Source: Rhizomucor pusillus (taxonomy: Eukaryota > Mucoromycota > Mucoromycetes > Mucorales > Lichtheimiaceae). Taken from it: a DNA stretch of 64,000 nucleotides. Every line of letters begins with the position of its first letter. Positions within the stretch are counted from its first letter, which is position 1. The stretch lies in NCBI GenBank assembly GCA_900175165.2, contig FWWN02000571.1, positions 1-64,000 of the forward strand, in the 5' to 3' direction. Positions 10,687 to 21,862 of this stretch are shown here, piece after piece. The position numbers and the translations under genes are program-made. A model generated the notes under the pieces. That model searched no databases. It was not told the DNA's origin and saw only the letters and a program-made list of their open reading frames with translations.

Positions 10687-13144
10687 TTAGTGCACTCGCA
10701 GTACCTTGACACCGGGTTTCAGGGCGGATCCTTTTGCGGTACCTTCATCCTTGGCAGATGTTTTCTTAGGCGGTGCGGGTGCAGATTGTCGTCGTGTTTT
10801 CATGTCTGAGACGGGTAATGGAGTTGTTTGTGTTGATTGAGGTTGCAAGTTTTGGCTAAGGCGCTTGCGATCAGCTGCTAGGCGTCGCTTATCAGCAGAT
10901 TCAGTTCCTACACCGAACCGAAGTATCTTTGGCAAGGATCGTGGTTCCCGAGGCTGAGGTTGCTCCGTCTTGTTAGACGTTGCCGTTTCCCTGGCCGATC
11001 GTCTTCCAGTGGTACTGATACCCATCATAAGACGTGCAGTCCTTGATTCACCTGGTGGACACTTTCTGCGGTATATTGAGAGTCTTTTCTTGGGAGCCTC
11101 GTCCTTGTTTTGTCGTGGAGCAACGAGTAGTACTCTTGGTCGCGATCTTTGTGCTGGCTGATTCTCTGCTTCTTCTTTTGATGAAGAGCGTACTCTGCTT
11201 TTTTCTGTTGTGGATTTTTTCACCGAGTCTGACCGCTTCTTGTCGGTCGATTTGGGCAAACTGAGCTGCGTACTGTGCGACGGCGCTGTATTTGATCGTA
11301 CCAGAGGCTTACGCACATGCTTTTCCGGTGAAGCGGGTATAGAGGCATCTTTCTGTAGGCGCACAGACTTTGCTCGACGCAGTTTCTTTTCGGCCGAGAT
11401 TGCTTTTTCATACAACGTTTCTGGTGGCACTGACATCGCTTTAAACATTGGCAGTCGCGACCCTTGGCTCCAATGTGCTTCGGAAATAGACTGCCTCTTC
11501 TTGAGAACATTGAGTACCTTCTCTTTAGCGGTGGTCGATGACATTTCTTCCTCCTTGAGAGTGAAGGCTCGTATGGGCAGCCGGCATCGTCGAATATCAG
11601 AAACTTGCACTCGTCGCGGCAGTGCCTTGCGCTCTTTGCTTTCGGATGTTGGCTTTTGGGCATTGTTTTCCGACGCTGAAGTATACGAAGTGCTGGAACA
11701 ATTTTCTGGCTGCGATATATCGGTAGAAATGCTCGAATCAACGGACTCCATATCGGCTCGTTTATCAACACCGCGCTGATGTTTTGATGATGCAGAAGAT
11801 ACGCTGGGTGGCACGTCCGGTATATTCATGTCAATCTCATGCAAAGCTTCCAAGGCACGCAACTTTTTGACAGCATTGGCCATAGTTGCATCTTCGAAAT
11901 CCATGTCTGCCGAGTCACAAGCCATCATATCATCGGAATGCGTCATGGTAGCATTGTCATCCAGGGACATATCATCGTATGAGCTTTCATGGTGGTCGTA
12001 GTCCGCACAACGTACTGGGAACAGTGGCTCAGGCTCATAGTCACGTAAGAATGGATGCTACACGACCCATATTAGAGTGCGGGTTTGGGCTGTGATGTAA
12101 AGACAATGATAGAAATACGAACCTTCAATATATCATTTGCGGATGCTCGTGTCTTGGGTTCAGGTGATAGACAGATATCTAACAGGCTCACCAGACGAGA
12201 TGGTAATCCTGGTGGATATTCTGGCTTGCCATTCTCAAGAATACGTTGCTTTATCTACTCGGGGAGAGAAAAATTTAGCACAATTCCTTGTGAAAGCAAG
12301 CTTGTAGAAATTTACCTCTTCTTCATCGAGCTGTTCATCTTCGTAAGGAGCTCGGCCGCCATTGAGGATTTCGAGTATGACGATACCAAGTGCCCAGATA
12401 TCTATTTTACGATTTACAATTTTCCGCTGCACGAGCTCAGGTGACCAGAACAAAACAACGCCAGCTTCCTCTACGTTCGAATCTGCAGCTGGTGTGACAG
12501 ATACAACGCCAAAATCACCTGCAATAAGATTACAGTCAGTTGCCATTGATCATCGCTGTGTTGGATATCATTTCTCGTTCGTACCTATGACAATCTCGTT
12601 GGTCTCTTTGACAAGGAAAATGTTGTCGCACTTTATATCTCGGTGAATATAGCCGTGGCGGTGTATTTCTGCCAACCCAGATGCTATCTGTCAGGGCGCT
12701 CTGGATTCAGAATATTGCGTATTGAGCTGTAAGCGAAAACAATGCACTTACCGACGCAACGATATGCACTAGCTGTCCGACCGTCAGGTGGTGTTCAAAG
12801 GCGTACTGTTGTAAAGACCCGCCCGTGCAGTATGGCATTACCAAATACACAAATTCGCAGTGTAAATAAACGGCCAGCAATTTGAGGATGTTGGGGTGGA
12901 CGCATTTGGTCATTGTATAGATTTCGTTCTCGACAAGCTCTTTAGGCATGACAAAGAGATCTGGGTATTCGTCTGTCTCTTCCACGAGGTACTTTTTGAT
13001 TGCCACGGGTGTTTTGGATTGACTGCGACTCTGACATCGGTACACGCCGCCCTGAGCACTGAACCAGGTCGGCTCAGCGTTCAGGCCATCGTAAAAGAGC
13101 GAGGGATCTTCGTTGTAAACAGGGACGCCGTTGACCTGCTGCAT
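10687..13144 (-). CDS. STE20/PAK-like Ser/Thr protein kinase with long C-terminal tail
   Basis: Model: complement(join(10687..12057,12123..12254,12316..12518,12585..12687,12752..13144)), 733 aa. The kinase domain spans about residues 25-277: a loose Gly-rich loop (SAQGGVYR), VAIK with Lys50, HRD at 146-148 (YIHRDIKCDN), DFG at 167-169, SPE in place of APE (FWSPELV), DIWALGIVILEI and a closing NDILKHPFL. The order and the DIW.LGI motif resemble STE20/PAK kinases; substrate and pathway cannot be read from the sequence. The last exon encodes about 457 residues of Ser/Lys/Arg-rich, low-complexity tail after a Met/Asp-rich segment, probably unstructured and basic, with no second domain recognised. 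No upstream CRIB or PH domain was found, so assignment to a particular PAK subgroup is not supported. An additional 5' exon is possible. Confidence 0.85.
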
Positions 13145-13669
13145 CAGACTGAGGCCCTGTCCGCTTTTTTATTTGAAAACGATGTCGGAAAGAAAGCAAG
13201 CAAAAACGCATGGAAATCAGCCCCACCCCCTTTTTTCCACTGTTGAGCGCGCCTTCTGCTGCAATGACGTCTTTGTGGTGGGACAGCAGTCTCTATTTCT
13301 TCGTGATCGTTTTATCAAATAGTATCCTCTCAACGTTTATGCCAATTATATCCATTGCGGTAAAGACCTTGAAAGAAGCAAAGATCAGGGCAATAATGAT
13401 AAATGGAAGGATATGTCAAGCCATTAACTGGGAACACTGCTTGGATTTCAATAATAGACACTCTGTCTTTCTTTGTTCTCAACGTGCTCGTTGGCAATTG
13501 TAGCTATATTTATTTCTTTGTCAATATCAGCAGTTTCTAAGGAGAGGCGTCCTAAAAAGATATCATTCTAAAGCAAAAGCGCAGCGCAGCGTTGGAAGTT
13601 AAAATTTGGTCACGGTCAGCGAAAATCGGTCAGGCATCTGAATTTGAAGCAAACGATCTAGTCAACCAG
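13145..13669. other. Upstream region of the kinase gene
   Basis: Contains the kinase promoter and leader. Plus-strand frames here (13131-13503) are antisense or non-coding by composition and have no motif. Confidence 0.4.
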
Positions 13670-13957
13670 TCAATAACTTCCCACCATGTATGGTGCATCA
13701 GGTTTACCTGAAAACCGAACGCAGAAGGCCTTTGCCCGCAGTTTTCCTCGACTGTTGTTGATAGCCTTCATACTCGGCAGCAACTTGCTCAAGTCCCTGT
13801 TCGCCTTTTCCTGGGTGTTGTTGGACATGAGGCCGCCGGAAAACTCAACCAAGACAGCTGTAGGTCGGTGTCTTTGCATCGCCAGTGCTACACCGTTCCA
13901 CTTCCTTTCCCCAGTCTCAACTGCTTGTCTCTCCAGCCTGCACAAACATATCATCAA
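13670..13957 (-). pseudogene. Fragment of an uncharacterised, probably dispersed gene family
   Basis: A 95-codon open frame with coding-like composition on the minus strand. The stretch VLVEFSGGLMSNNTQEKANR, followed by DLSKLLPSMKAI and FCVRFSGK, recalls lineage-specific proteins repeated in zygomycete genomes near mobile elements. This is recollection of a pattern, not a search result. There is no convincing start, splice site or flanking exon, so it looks like a remnant. Function unknown. Confidence 0.28.
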
Positions 13958-14175
13958 TAAAGATGGAAAAATCTCATCCTTCCTAATGCCTTACTATTGC
14001 AGATCTATTATGGCATTTTGCTGACAAACAGATAATCGAGGATCCGAATAGTTGTTTGGACTGCAGCTGTCCGCTCCAGTAGATTTCCCTGCAATGAATT
14101 GCGTGGGCTTTGCATCAAGGTGAGACTACAAAAAAAGACGTTGTTGTACCGTTCTCGCCCAGATAACATTGAAGA

Positions 14176-15183
14176 TTACAAATGGGCGACGATCGCTTCC
14201 ACAAAGTTTAAATCTGAATGGATGACGAAGTCAAACACGTCGTCACCGAGGATATCCTGGCGGATAAGCTTGCGCAATGCAATCGGGCTTGGTGGACAAT
14301 CCTTGATCAGTTGCAGCAGTTTGCTGCACGGCGCTGACAACTCGTACTCTGGCAGGGTCGTGTGGTCACAGAGCTCGTTCGCCTGGGCATCACCAAGCAG
14401 CATCACCATAGATTAATCGTCGATATCCAATACGTCATGAAGTGCAACGGTGTGCACCAAATTAATTGTTAGCATCAACATAATAACACCAGCAGTCATG
14501 TCTAACATGTTGTTCGCAGCGGCTATCGCATCTGCATGCGTATACGAAGAGTCTATGGAACTACGTTAGCTTATACCAAACAAATGTTTGAAGTACACTG
14601 ACCTTCATCGGGTTGCACCTCCGGAACATGGGATGAAGATGAGAAAGAAAAGGCTTGGGTGCATTGCTGCATTTTAATACAAGATAGAATGCATGTTAAC
14701 CATGTATCTGGTAGCAAGCATGATCTTATTACTCTTTTCATCAAATTCTCGATCTCCTCGCACGTGTCCTCGTTAAGCCATACGACGGTCTCCATCCTAC
14801 GCTGCTCCATCTGCTCTCGGGGGCGCTGCTGTCTCCTGTTTGCCCAGTATCTTCGTACTGCCGGTCGAAGTCAGTGGTGGGCTCAAAGCGCGTCTAAAAG
14901 GGGTAAATGAGCTCAAGAAGAGAAAGCACACATAGCTTACCTGAAACATCTTCCTCGCTATTATGGTCTTGCGCACAATGTCCGGGTTTGCGCTCATCGC
15001 GAGGTGGTTCAGCAGATTCACGTAGTGCGCCTTTGTCAGGAGAACAGCAGTATTGCACGCATCCGCAAAATCACGGTAGTCAATTGCTTTTCCGGCAGGT
15101 AACTGCGCGGCAGAAGCAGCCTAGGCTTCGTATGCGTATTCGCTGTTAGCGACGGTGTTGGGTCGCTTTCGAGATTTTGGCAT
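14176..15183 (-). pseudogene. Broken uncharacterised multi-exon gene
   Basis: From the ATG at 15183 the frame reads MPKSRKRPNTVANSEYAYEA, then an in-frame TAG, then a further 61 coding-like residues ending RKTIIARKMFQ at a GTAAGC donor (about 14937). The next exon (acceptor CTTTTAG) starts TRFEPTTDFDRQYEDTG but a sensible continuation (METVVWLNEDTCEEIENLMK) is in another frame, so there is a frameshift near 14830. Two further plausible exons follow: a Ser-rich one ending VQPDE and one with a hydrophobic stretch (AGVIMLMLTINLV). After a TAA at about 14413 the same frame reopens to 14176, ending VEAIVAHL. One stop, one frameshift and one more in-frame stop suggest a decayed gene; mis-modelled introns are the alternative. 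No family recognised. The transposase relic lies immediately upstream. Confidence 0.35.
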
Positions 15184-15218
15184 GGTAACTGCAATAATTA
15201 CTACGGCTGCGCTTTTTT

Positions 15219-15578
15219 GTGGTAGAAAACAGTCGCACCCAGACGAGTGACTTTCTGGAGTTGATGGAGGACGTCCTCAGCTGCATAAACGCCCAAGACC
15301 TGCAGCACAAGTATCTCGTAATGGACAACGCAGCTATTCACAACACGCCAGAGGTCAAGTTTTGGGTTGCTGAGCAAGGTTACCAGATCCTTTCTTGCCA
15401 CCTTATTCTCCGTTCCTCAACCATTGAAGAGTTTTGGGCCAAGCTTAAGGACGTGGTTAACAAGGTCCCTGCATCAGTCAGGGAAAACACTCGGCTGAGT
15501 GAGCGTATTCAGCATGCGTCTGAGCATATCACTCGCGACGACTGCCAAGGCTGGGTACGGCATTCACTGACGTTCTGA
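15219..15578 (+). mobile_element. Tc1/mariner-type transposase relic (3' part)
   Basis: C-terminal half of a DDE-superfamily (IS630/Tc1/mariner) transposase. Visible motifs are KYLVMDNAAIHNTPEVK, holding the second catalytic Asp, and IEEFWAKLKDVV, near the third catalytic acid; it ends CQGWVRHSLTF and a stop. The highly conserved loop between them, normally PPYSPFLNP-like, is present but out of frame: at about 15395-15422 another frame reads LPPYSPFLN, so two compensating indels garble the protein while keeping it open. No ATG heads the frame and the N-terminal half and first catalytic Asp are missing; weak similarity may extend left to about 15182. No terminal inverted repeats were identified. 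Inactive remnant. Confidence 0.8.
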
Positions 15579-15877
15579 GAACGCTGCCTGGTTGGTGAGA
15601 AGGGATTATAAATAAACGTCTTTGAAAAACACTATATTCTATTGTCTTTCTGAAAGTTATCATCTGGCTCATAGTTCATGGCCAATTCATTTTCAGGACA
15701 GGTCGCCCAGATTTGCTTCGTTGGGAAATTCAGACTGGTGGCCCATTTTCGCTAAGTCTGATCAAATCCAACAATGTATCACATGAAAGTCGACGGTCTT
15801 AAAGTTAGAGGTTCGCTGTAATCCACCCCATCCCTTCCCTTTCCTATCCCGATCGTTTCTCGTTCATATATTCTGCA

Positions 15878-16604
15878 ATGGAGGCACTCCAACAACTAGT
15901 CTTGAATCCCAAGTACCATGATGCTCTCACGGTTGTCAAGGGATTTCGCAACGGTGTAGTATACGGTGCCCGAATCAGATTCCCTCACGCTCTAGTCATG
16001 GCTATCCTCTTCAAGTCTGGCTCGTAAGTAGTAGCATCGGTAATAGCCGTGTATTGCATCTTTTGAGTCTCACATAGATCTTGATTTATCGACTAAGTCT
16101 GCAGGACAAGTTACGTTTTGTGTTTCGAGCAACCAAGCAACATGCAAGGAACCTGGGTGTATTCGCCACCATTTACAAGTTGACAATGTTTTTGCAAAAG
16201 AAGCTGAACGGCGATAAAGAAGCAGATATTCATCCATTCATAGCAGGTCTGGTGGGAGGATATTTTGTGTTTGGTGAGAATAATAGCATCAATCAACAGG
16301 TATGAAAAGGGACGGAAAATCGATACGGTAAGGCCGAATCTCATGCCAAATCTGGTAGATCGTGCTCTATGTCTTTGCACGCGTTTTCATGGCACTTGTT
16401 AAAGTACCCGTCAAACGGAAGATCATGGAGGCTCCCAAGCACACATACCCCTTCTTCGCCGCTGTCTGCTGGGGCTTAGTTATGTATCTGTTCAAACACG
16501 ATGCAGACCTTCTTCAACCATCCCTCAGATCTTCTATGCAATACATCTACAAGGATTCAGATACCTGGAACTCTCTACGTACTTTAATATGGCACAACAA
16601 ATAG
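15878..16604 (+). CDS. PXMP4: Peroxisomal membrane protein 4 (PXMP4/PMP24-like)
   Basis: Integral peroxisomal membrane protein of the Tim17/Tim22/Tim23/PMP24 superfamily; molecular function unknown in the family. Model: join(15878..16023,16098..16299,16359..16604), 197 aa. Conserved blocks: VVKGFRNGVVYGARIRFPHA near residue 20, SLQDKLRFVF, FIAGLVGGYFVFGENNSIN (the superfamily Gly-rich membrane segment), FFAAVCWGLVMYLF and LQPSLRSSMQYIYKDS near the end. Length matches animal PXMP4 (about 210 aa). The second exon must start at 16098: an earlier acceptor would bring in a stop, while this one gives the conserved SGSLQDKL junction. Whether it targets peroxisomes here is inferred from the family. 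Confidence 0.92.
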
Positions 16605-17103
16605 ACTTGTATGCATAGACATCAAAGACAATGGTCTTTATCCCCCTCCTCGTTCACACATATCTTTACGAAATCTATGTATTTTCTTACTGTATGCAAT
16701 GAACTTGTTCCCTTTTCAGAAACTGTAGACAGTTTCCCAGCTTCTTTTTAGTTACACCGTATTACGCTATCTGTATCGACTGTGGCAAAAAAGAAAAAGA
16801 ACACGAAGCAAGCCTGTATCGTCGATGCAATTACCAGCGTTCTCTCCACACACTGTTGACTAGAATGGTTGACTCTTGAACAAGCTATAGGGGGCTCATA
16901 CTTCTTTATCGAGCAGCAACGACAAAAAAAGACACGAACTCTGTCGAGTCTAACATCACGAAAGCAGCAACTCCCACAGATTGCTGAGTGGTGGAGCGCA
17001 GAACGGTGCATCCAAATTTTTGTTGCCCAGTTCACCACTCCTCCCCTTTCTCTTCTGCCTTTTTCCCATCTGTGATCGTGGTTTCCACAATTGCGTAAAC
17101 AGC
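16605..17103. other. Intergenic stretch between PXMP4 and the EXO1-like gene
   Basis: Tandem gene order (both plus). Contains the PXMP4 3' region and a pyrimidine-rich leader (CTCCCCTTTCTCTTCTGCC, near 17040) before the downstream start codon. No other feature seen. Confidence 0.5.
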
Positions 17104-18829
17104 ATGGGTTCCGCCGACTTGATTAAGCACGTCGAGTCTGTACATCAGCCTTTCCACATCAAGGAGTATGCTGGAAAGACCTTGGTTGTGGACGGCCGTG
17201 CTTGGCTGTGGCAAAGTGCTTCAAAGTACGCTGTGGAACTGGCAACTAATGACAAGACCGAGTTGTACGTGTCATTCATCTGTTTCTCTCGCCATTACGT
17301 TGCGCTTGCAACGCCTTATCAATTTTTTACACCTACGCTCCACTATTGTTTTCACTCGCCAACTGACTGAATACTTTTCCTTTTTTGTTGACAGATACGT
17401 TGAAGCTTTTCTGGAGCGAGTAAAGCTGCTTCGCTCTCACGACGTAACTCCAATTATTGTCTTCCATGGCAAACCGTTGGCATGCAGCAGAAAATCTTTG
17501 CAAATTGCGCACCGGTACGGGTTTTGTGCGATCCTTATCATAGCAGCTAAACGTTTCACTAAATGAAAAAAATCTCTGAAAGACACCGAGAAAACGCATG
17601 GAAAGATGGTCTAACGCTATTGAAGCAAGGCAAACGCGAAGGTGCTCGAAAGCTTCTTGAAGAAGGCTTGCAGGTGACGAATAAGATGGTGCGACGCGTC
17701 ACCGAGGTACGACAATGTTTCATCGTCGTTGAACGTTGCCAGGGGGTCTAAATATTCCTAAAGGCACTTAAAACAGAAAAAATTGAACACATCGTCGCCC
17801 CTCAGGAAGCAGATGCGCAGCTGGCCTACTTTGTTCAAACCGGCAAAGCAGAAGCCGCTCTGACCGAAAGCGACAGTCATGAATTAATTATCTACGGTTG
17901 CTCAGCCATTGTGTTCGATCTTGCAGAAGATGGTAGCGCAAAACGCGTCCTTTTCAAAGATCTTTCCACGGCCAAGGAACTCAACTTGTCCGATTGGTCC
18001 AACGAGAAAATTAAAGAATTGTGCATGCTTTCCGGTTGCCGGGACTTGCCATCGCTACCTGGCATGGATCTCTTTTCTGCCCATCAACTAATCCAGAACG
18101 GGGATAGGAATGATGCCACGGAACAAGTAAGTCCGCACACAATATGGCCGCCACATGTCGTTCTCACCATCATATCCTTCAAGATATCCAAAGATATCAA
18201 GATTGATACCATCAAAGCTTACTATCTCGAATATGAAAAACTACAAAATCAACGAAATGCCCAAAAGGTGTACGACGACGTCAAGACGCGTCGCTCGGTC
18301 ACCTTCTGTCCGAGACATTCAGCTGGTCTTGCCGATAAAGCGAATGTGACAGCATCAGCAAAAAGCAAGTCGTCAAAGTCTTTTCAAAACCTTCGTATTG
18401 CCTTCGATAACAAAGAGAATATTCCTGTAAGTGGTCTTGTAATGTTTGGTTTGCCGTTGCGTCCGCTAACATTTCCAACAGCCATGGCTTAAGATTATGT
18501 TGACATGCATTCAAGACCGTGACAATAGTAAGCATCAGCCTGCACCCAAAGTTCCGGCAAGCACAAGGCAACACACAGCTCCAGTCACAACTCTTCAACA
18601 ACCTCGAAAAGAAAATATCAGCATTGATAGCAATACCAAAGCCAACGTCGCGTACAAGGGCCATCCGCAACGGCCGGGATGCCCACAGAAGCGCAAGTCA
18701 TGCTCGGATGAAAACAGCGAAAACGCGCACGGCAGTACTGCGGATGGTAAAGCTCGGTCCCAGAAAACCGTCAAACGCTTCGGCCTTTCGGATTCGTCAA
18801 ACGCTTTGCGTGCTATGCGTTCCTTGTAA
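17104..18829 (+). CDS. EXO1-like (XPG/Rad2 family) protein, probably nuclease-dead
   Basis: Model: join(17104..17264,17395..17514,17583..17706,17764..18126,18184..18426,18482..18829), 452 aa. Architecture and numbering follow exonuclease 1: N-terminal MG, XPG-N block, then XPG-I block EADAQLAYF and a LSGCRDLPSLPG segment. Of the seven metal-binding acids of human EXO1 (D30, D78, E150, D152, D171, D173, D225), the counterparts here are D30 kept, H78 (VFHG instead of VFDG), E150 and D152 kept, S171, S173 (TESDSHEL instead of TEDSDLL) and Arg in place of D225 (SGCRD instead of SGCDY). The DNA-binding helix-hairpin-helix Gly motif is also lost. The C-terminal 200 residues are Lys/Ser-rich and much shorter than in EXO1. 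A structural or regulatory pseudo-nuclease is the likely reading. Intron 18127-18183 is 57 nt and open in frame. Confidence 0.82.
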
Positions 18830-20457
18830 GGCGATGGCGCATCTTAGGCTTATACCATTTCCCTCCTTTATTATTATCACCCTACATTCCCCCTTCGTCT
18901 TTACATCGGTATGCTATCTCCAATGTTCTTCTGTATCTTTTCCTTTGGCACCCTGTATGTAAAAAATCCATCAAAACTAGTTATCTGTCAAATAAATTCA
19001 AAAAAGCCAATATCAGTTCTTCACGGTAGCAAAAGGATGGTCAAACATCGCCATTGGACATGTTAGAAATTCGATGCAGGATTGCTTGGTGCATATAATT
19101 GCGCTTGTCCCAAGCACCAGGAACGCCGCGGGTTTGGCCCACCAGAAAAAGCAAGTGTCCTTTAAGATCTACATCCGGTTATTGGCCATGTCTGGTATTA
19201 ATGCACCTCGTGCATATCGCGCTAACCATCAAATGACGAACTGAGTTCCCTCCTGTTTCTTTCGTCGCAATTCATCAGGCTTGTTTGGAACGCGGATCCT
19301 TGTTTCTGGGTCCAAATCTCGTGCACTCGAGAATTTTGGATCAAGCTGATATAAGCATTCCTGTAAAATAGTTGTGCATGGAAGCTTTTTTGACGCGCAG
19401 ATGGTTTCTACAACTATGTATGCTGCCACTACTATACTACGTGAAGTTTAAAACGAAATTCCTTGTAAGCTTTCCACATGACCACCTTTATTACACCCTC
19501 GTCCTTGGGGGAAGGTTGGAACTTCAATATTACTGCAATAATTACTCTGTCGATCGAGACTAGCAGCACGATTGCTGCTACGTATACTTAGGTTTGGAAG
19601 CGATGAGATGATAATGTGTATACACATACATGAGTTAAAATTTATGTATTATATATTTGGTCGTACCGCCATCTACTAAAAAGCCAAACTCATTCCTTTC
19701 AGCACTCCAGATAGCAATGTGCAAATGCAGCAAAACGTGACAAGACGCGCGACCATTTCTGCCTTGCTGCTGAGGAACGGATGACATTTTGAAAGCGAAA
19801 AGTACATTTATTCATTCGGTATGAAGCTTGCAAGTCATACATACACTATCCGCTCTTCCGTCTCTTTCTGCTTCCGTGAGAGTCCGATTACGTCAAAATT
19901 TGCAAAGTGTGTAGTGTTTACAAATATACGTATCATGTGCATGTGTGTGTGTGTGTGTATATTATATTGATCGTGGATATTAACGCAGAAACCTTTGCAG
20001 AAGCGTACAGTACAGTGCGCTCATCGTGCTCCACCTCCTGCAACCCTGAAAAGAAAAAACAAAAGAAAATAGTCCCTGATGTTTTTACGGTGTATATTAG
20101 TCTTTTTATGGATTACGCATGCAAGTCATCATCTTCAGCGACGCAAATCTTTGCGCGTTCGCATTCCTTTGCTACCGAATTATTGCAGTTATCCGAAAAC
20201 CAGGAGCCTGATACGCCTAGAGGTAGAGGAGGTTCGATTGATGACATTGGAGGTCTTTATCATCATTGTGTTGTTTGCGACGAAACAAAACACACACACT
20301 GACTGAAAGATTTCATAATACAATGCACAAACCACGACCACCCCGTTGAGTGCCAAATTCGCCGAGCGGATGGGTAACAAGTCACGTTAACTATTACCAA
20401 CCAGTCGCGATATTGCTTTGTCGTTTGTCGTCGTCCTCGAAACTGCAGACAGTATAA
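18830..20457. other. Gene-poor stretch
   Basis: No gene supported. A short minus frame ending at 19227 (reading SARDLDPETRIRVPNKPDEL after a TTTTACAG acceptor-like site) looks faintly coding but has no start or partner exon. A GT dinucleotide run lies at 19942-19958. The last 150 nt are the mitoferrin upstream region. Confidence 0.5.
19942..19958. repeat. (GT)n microsatellite
   Basis: About eight GT units in non-coding DNA. Confidence 0.85.
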
Positions 20458-21546
20458 ATGGACGAAGAGTACGAATATGAATCACTCGGAGCGAACTCGA
20501 CAATGGCGCAAAACGCGATAGCAGGCGCATTTGCCGGTATAGGCGAACATTGTTTAATGTACCCGGTCGATAGTATCAAGGTAAAAATATATATATATAT
20601 ATATGTGCAGTGACAGAGAGAGAGGGAGAGAAAGACATCGTCGAGACCAATGTCTCAATGTAACAAGAGTTTAACTACTCATTTTATTCTCGTCATTGTA
20701 TAGACACGAATGCAGGTACTTTCTGCAAGCACGACGATCCGGTGGTCGCGGACAAAGTTGTGGCGAGGCGTATTCTCGGTCGTATTGGGGGCTGGACCAG
20801 CGCACGCGCTGCATTTCGCTACATTCGAACACTGCAAAGAACGGTTCAGTGCTTCAGAAGGATCACAACATTTGATAGCAGCAGGAGCAGCAGGAGCTTG
20901 TGCTACGCTGACGCACGATGCGTTTATGACACCCTTTGATGGTACGTGGAGCTGGAAGCGAGTGGGGAAGGAGGAGCGATGGGGGGAAGAGGAGAGAGAG
21001 AGAGAAAGAGAAAGAGAAAAGAATGAAAAAAGAACTGACGGTGAAAGCATCTTATCAGTGATCAAGCAACGAATGCAGTTACCAAATTCGACACATCGAA
21101 CGATATGGGAATGCGCGCGAACAGTGTGTGCCAAAGAAGGCGTCAAAGCATTCTATATTTCTTTTCCGACTACGCTCTCGATGTCCATACCCTTCCAATC
21201 TGTCCAGTTTGCAACATACGACTACTTTCAAAGCGTACTCAACCCGTCCCACATTTATAATCCCAAAACGCACGTAGCGGCAGGCGCGCTGGCCGGCATT
21301 GTCGCGTCTTCTATAACAACCCCGCTAGACGTTATCAAGACCCTGCTCCAAACTAGAGGAACTTCAGACGATCCTCGGATACGCAATGCTTCCGGCTTCT
21401 GGGATGCTGCAAAGATCATATCAGAGCGGCACGGATACCGTGGATTCTTCCGTGGTTTCCGTCCTCGCGTACTCACCCATATGCCGAGCACTGCTATCAG
21501 CTGGAGCGTATATGAATACTTCAAATCATTTTTGTCGACACCTTAA
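20458..21546 (+). CDS. MRS4: Mitoferrin, mitochondrial iron carrier (Mrs3/Mrs4)
   Basis: Mitochondrial carrier family protein of the inner membrane; Mrs3/4-type carriers import ferrous iron for haem and Fe-S cluster synthesis. Model: join(20458..20580,20704..20941,21059..21546), 282 aa. Three repeats each carry the carrier signature: YPVDSIKTRMQ, PFDVIKQRMQ (spanning the second intron) and PLDVIKTLLQ. The first repeat has the mitoferrin-type GEHCLMYPVDSIKTRMQ, which separates this group from other carriers. It ends SWSVYEYFKSFL. The start (MDEEYEYES) is the first ATG of the frame; a second ATG 45 nt on (MAQNAIAG) is also possible. Intron 1 contains an AT repeat and intron 2 a GA repeat; intron 2 is 117 nt with no stop in frame, so an unspliced message would still be open. 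Confidence 0.94.
20587..20604. repeat. (AT)n run in mitoferrin intron 1
   Basis: Nine AT units just after the donor site. Confidence 0.85.
20987..21020. repeat. GA-rich simple repeat in mitoferrin intron 2
   Basis: Imperfect (GA)n and GAAA units; purine strand is the coding strand. Confidence 0.85.
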
Positions 21547-21862
21547 TCCTCCCCACCCAACCCCCAACCTCTGCATCTTAATCTTGTTGTACTAGTTTTC
21601 TCCCCCCCCCCGTTGCAAGGTACACTGTACCAAGTCCACGCATCCTCTCCAACCATTTTGCATTTCTCTATTATTTACAGACACACGCACGTAGTAGAAA
21701 CACACACTCTAGGCAACTTTAATACTCCTCTTCTTCTTCTTCAATCATGTATGCAATCCACAGGATACCATACTAGATTAGCTTTTTCTGCACCTTAATT
21801 GTTGAAACGAATGAAAATTCGCAGCAGTTTTCGTTTTTATTATTATTATTATTTGTTTTCAT
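21547..21862. other. Convergent 3' intergenic region
   Basis: Lies between the 3' ends of mitoferrin (plus) and the nucleoporin (minus). Pyrimidine-rich, with a C run near 21603-21611 and an (ATT)n run at about 21836-21851. No gene. Confidence 0.6.

Noticed and set aside
11210..11779. 189-codon plus-strand frame within the kinase gene
   Set aside because: Antisense to the kinase C-terminal tail; composition follows from the sense codons and no motif is present.
19229..19429. Possible last exon on the minus strand (ETRIRVPNKPDELRRKK)
   Set aside because: A plausible acceptor and a clean stop, but no upstream exon, start or family resemblance could be found.
9700..21546. Iron-homeostasis gene cluster (frataxin plus mitoferrin within 12 kb)
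   Set aside because: The two genes are separated by a kinase, PXMP4, the EXO1-like gene and eroded DNA, on opposite strands; proximity is probably chance.
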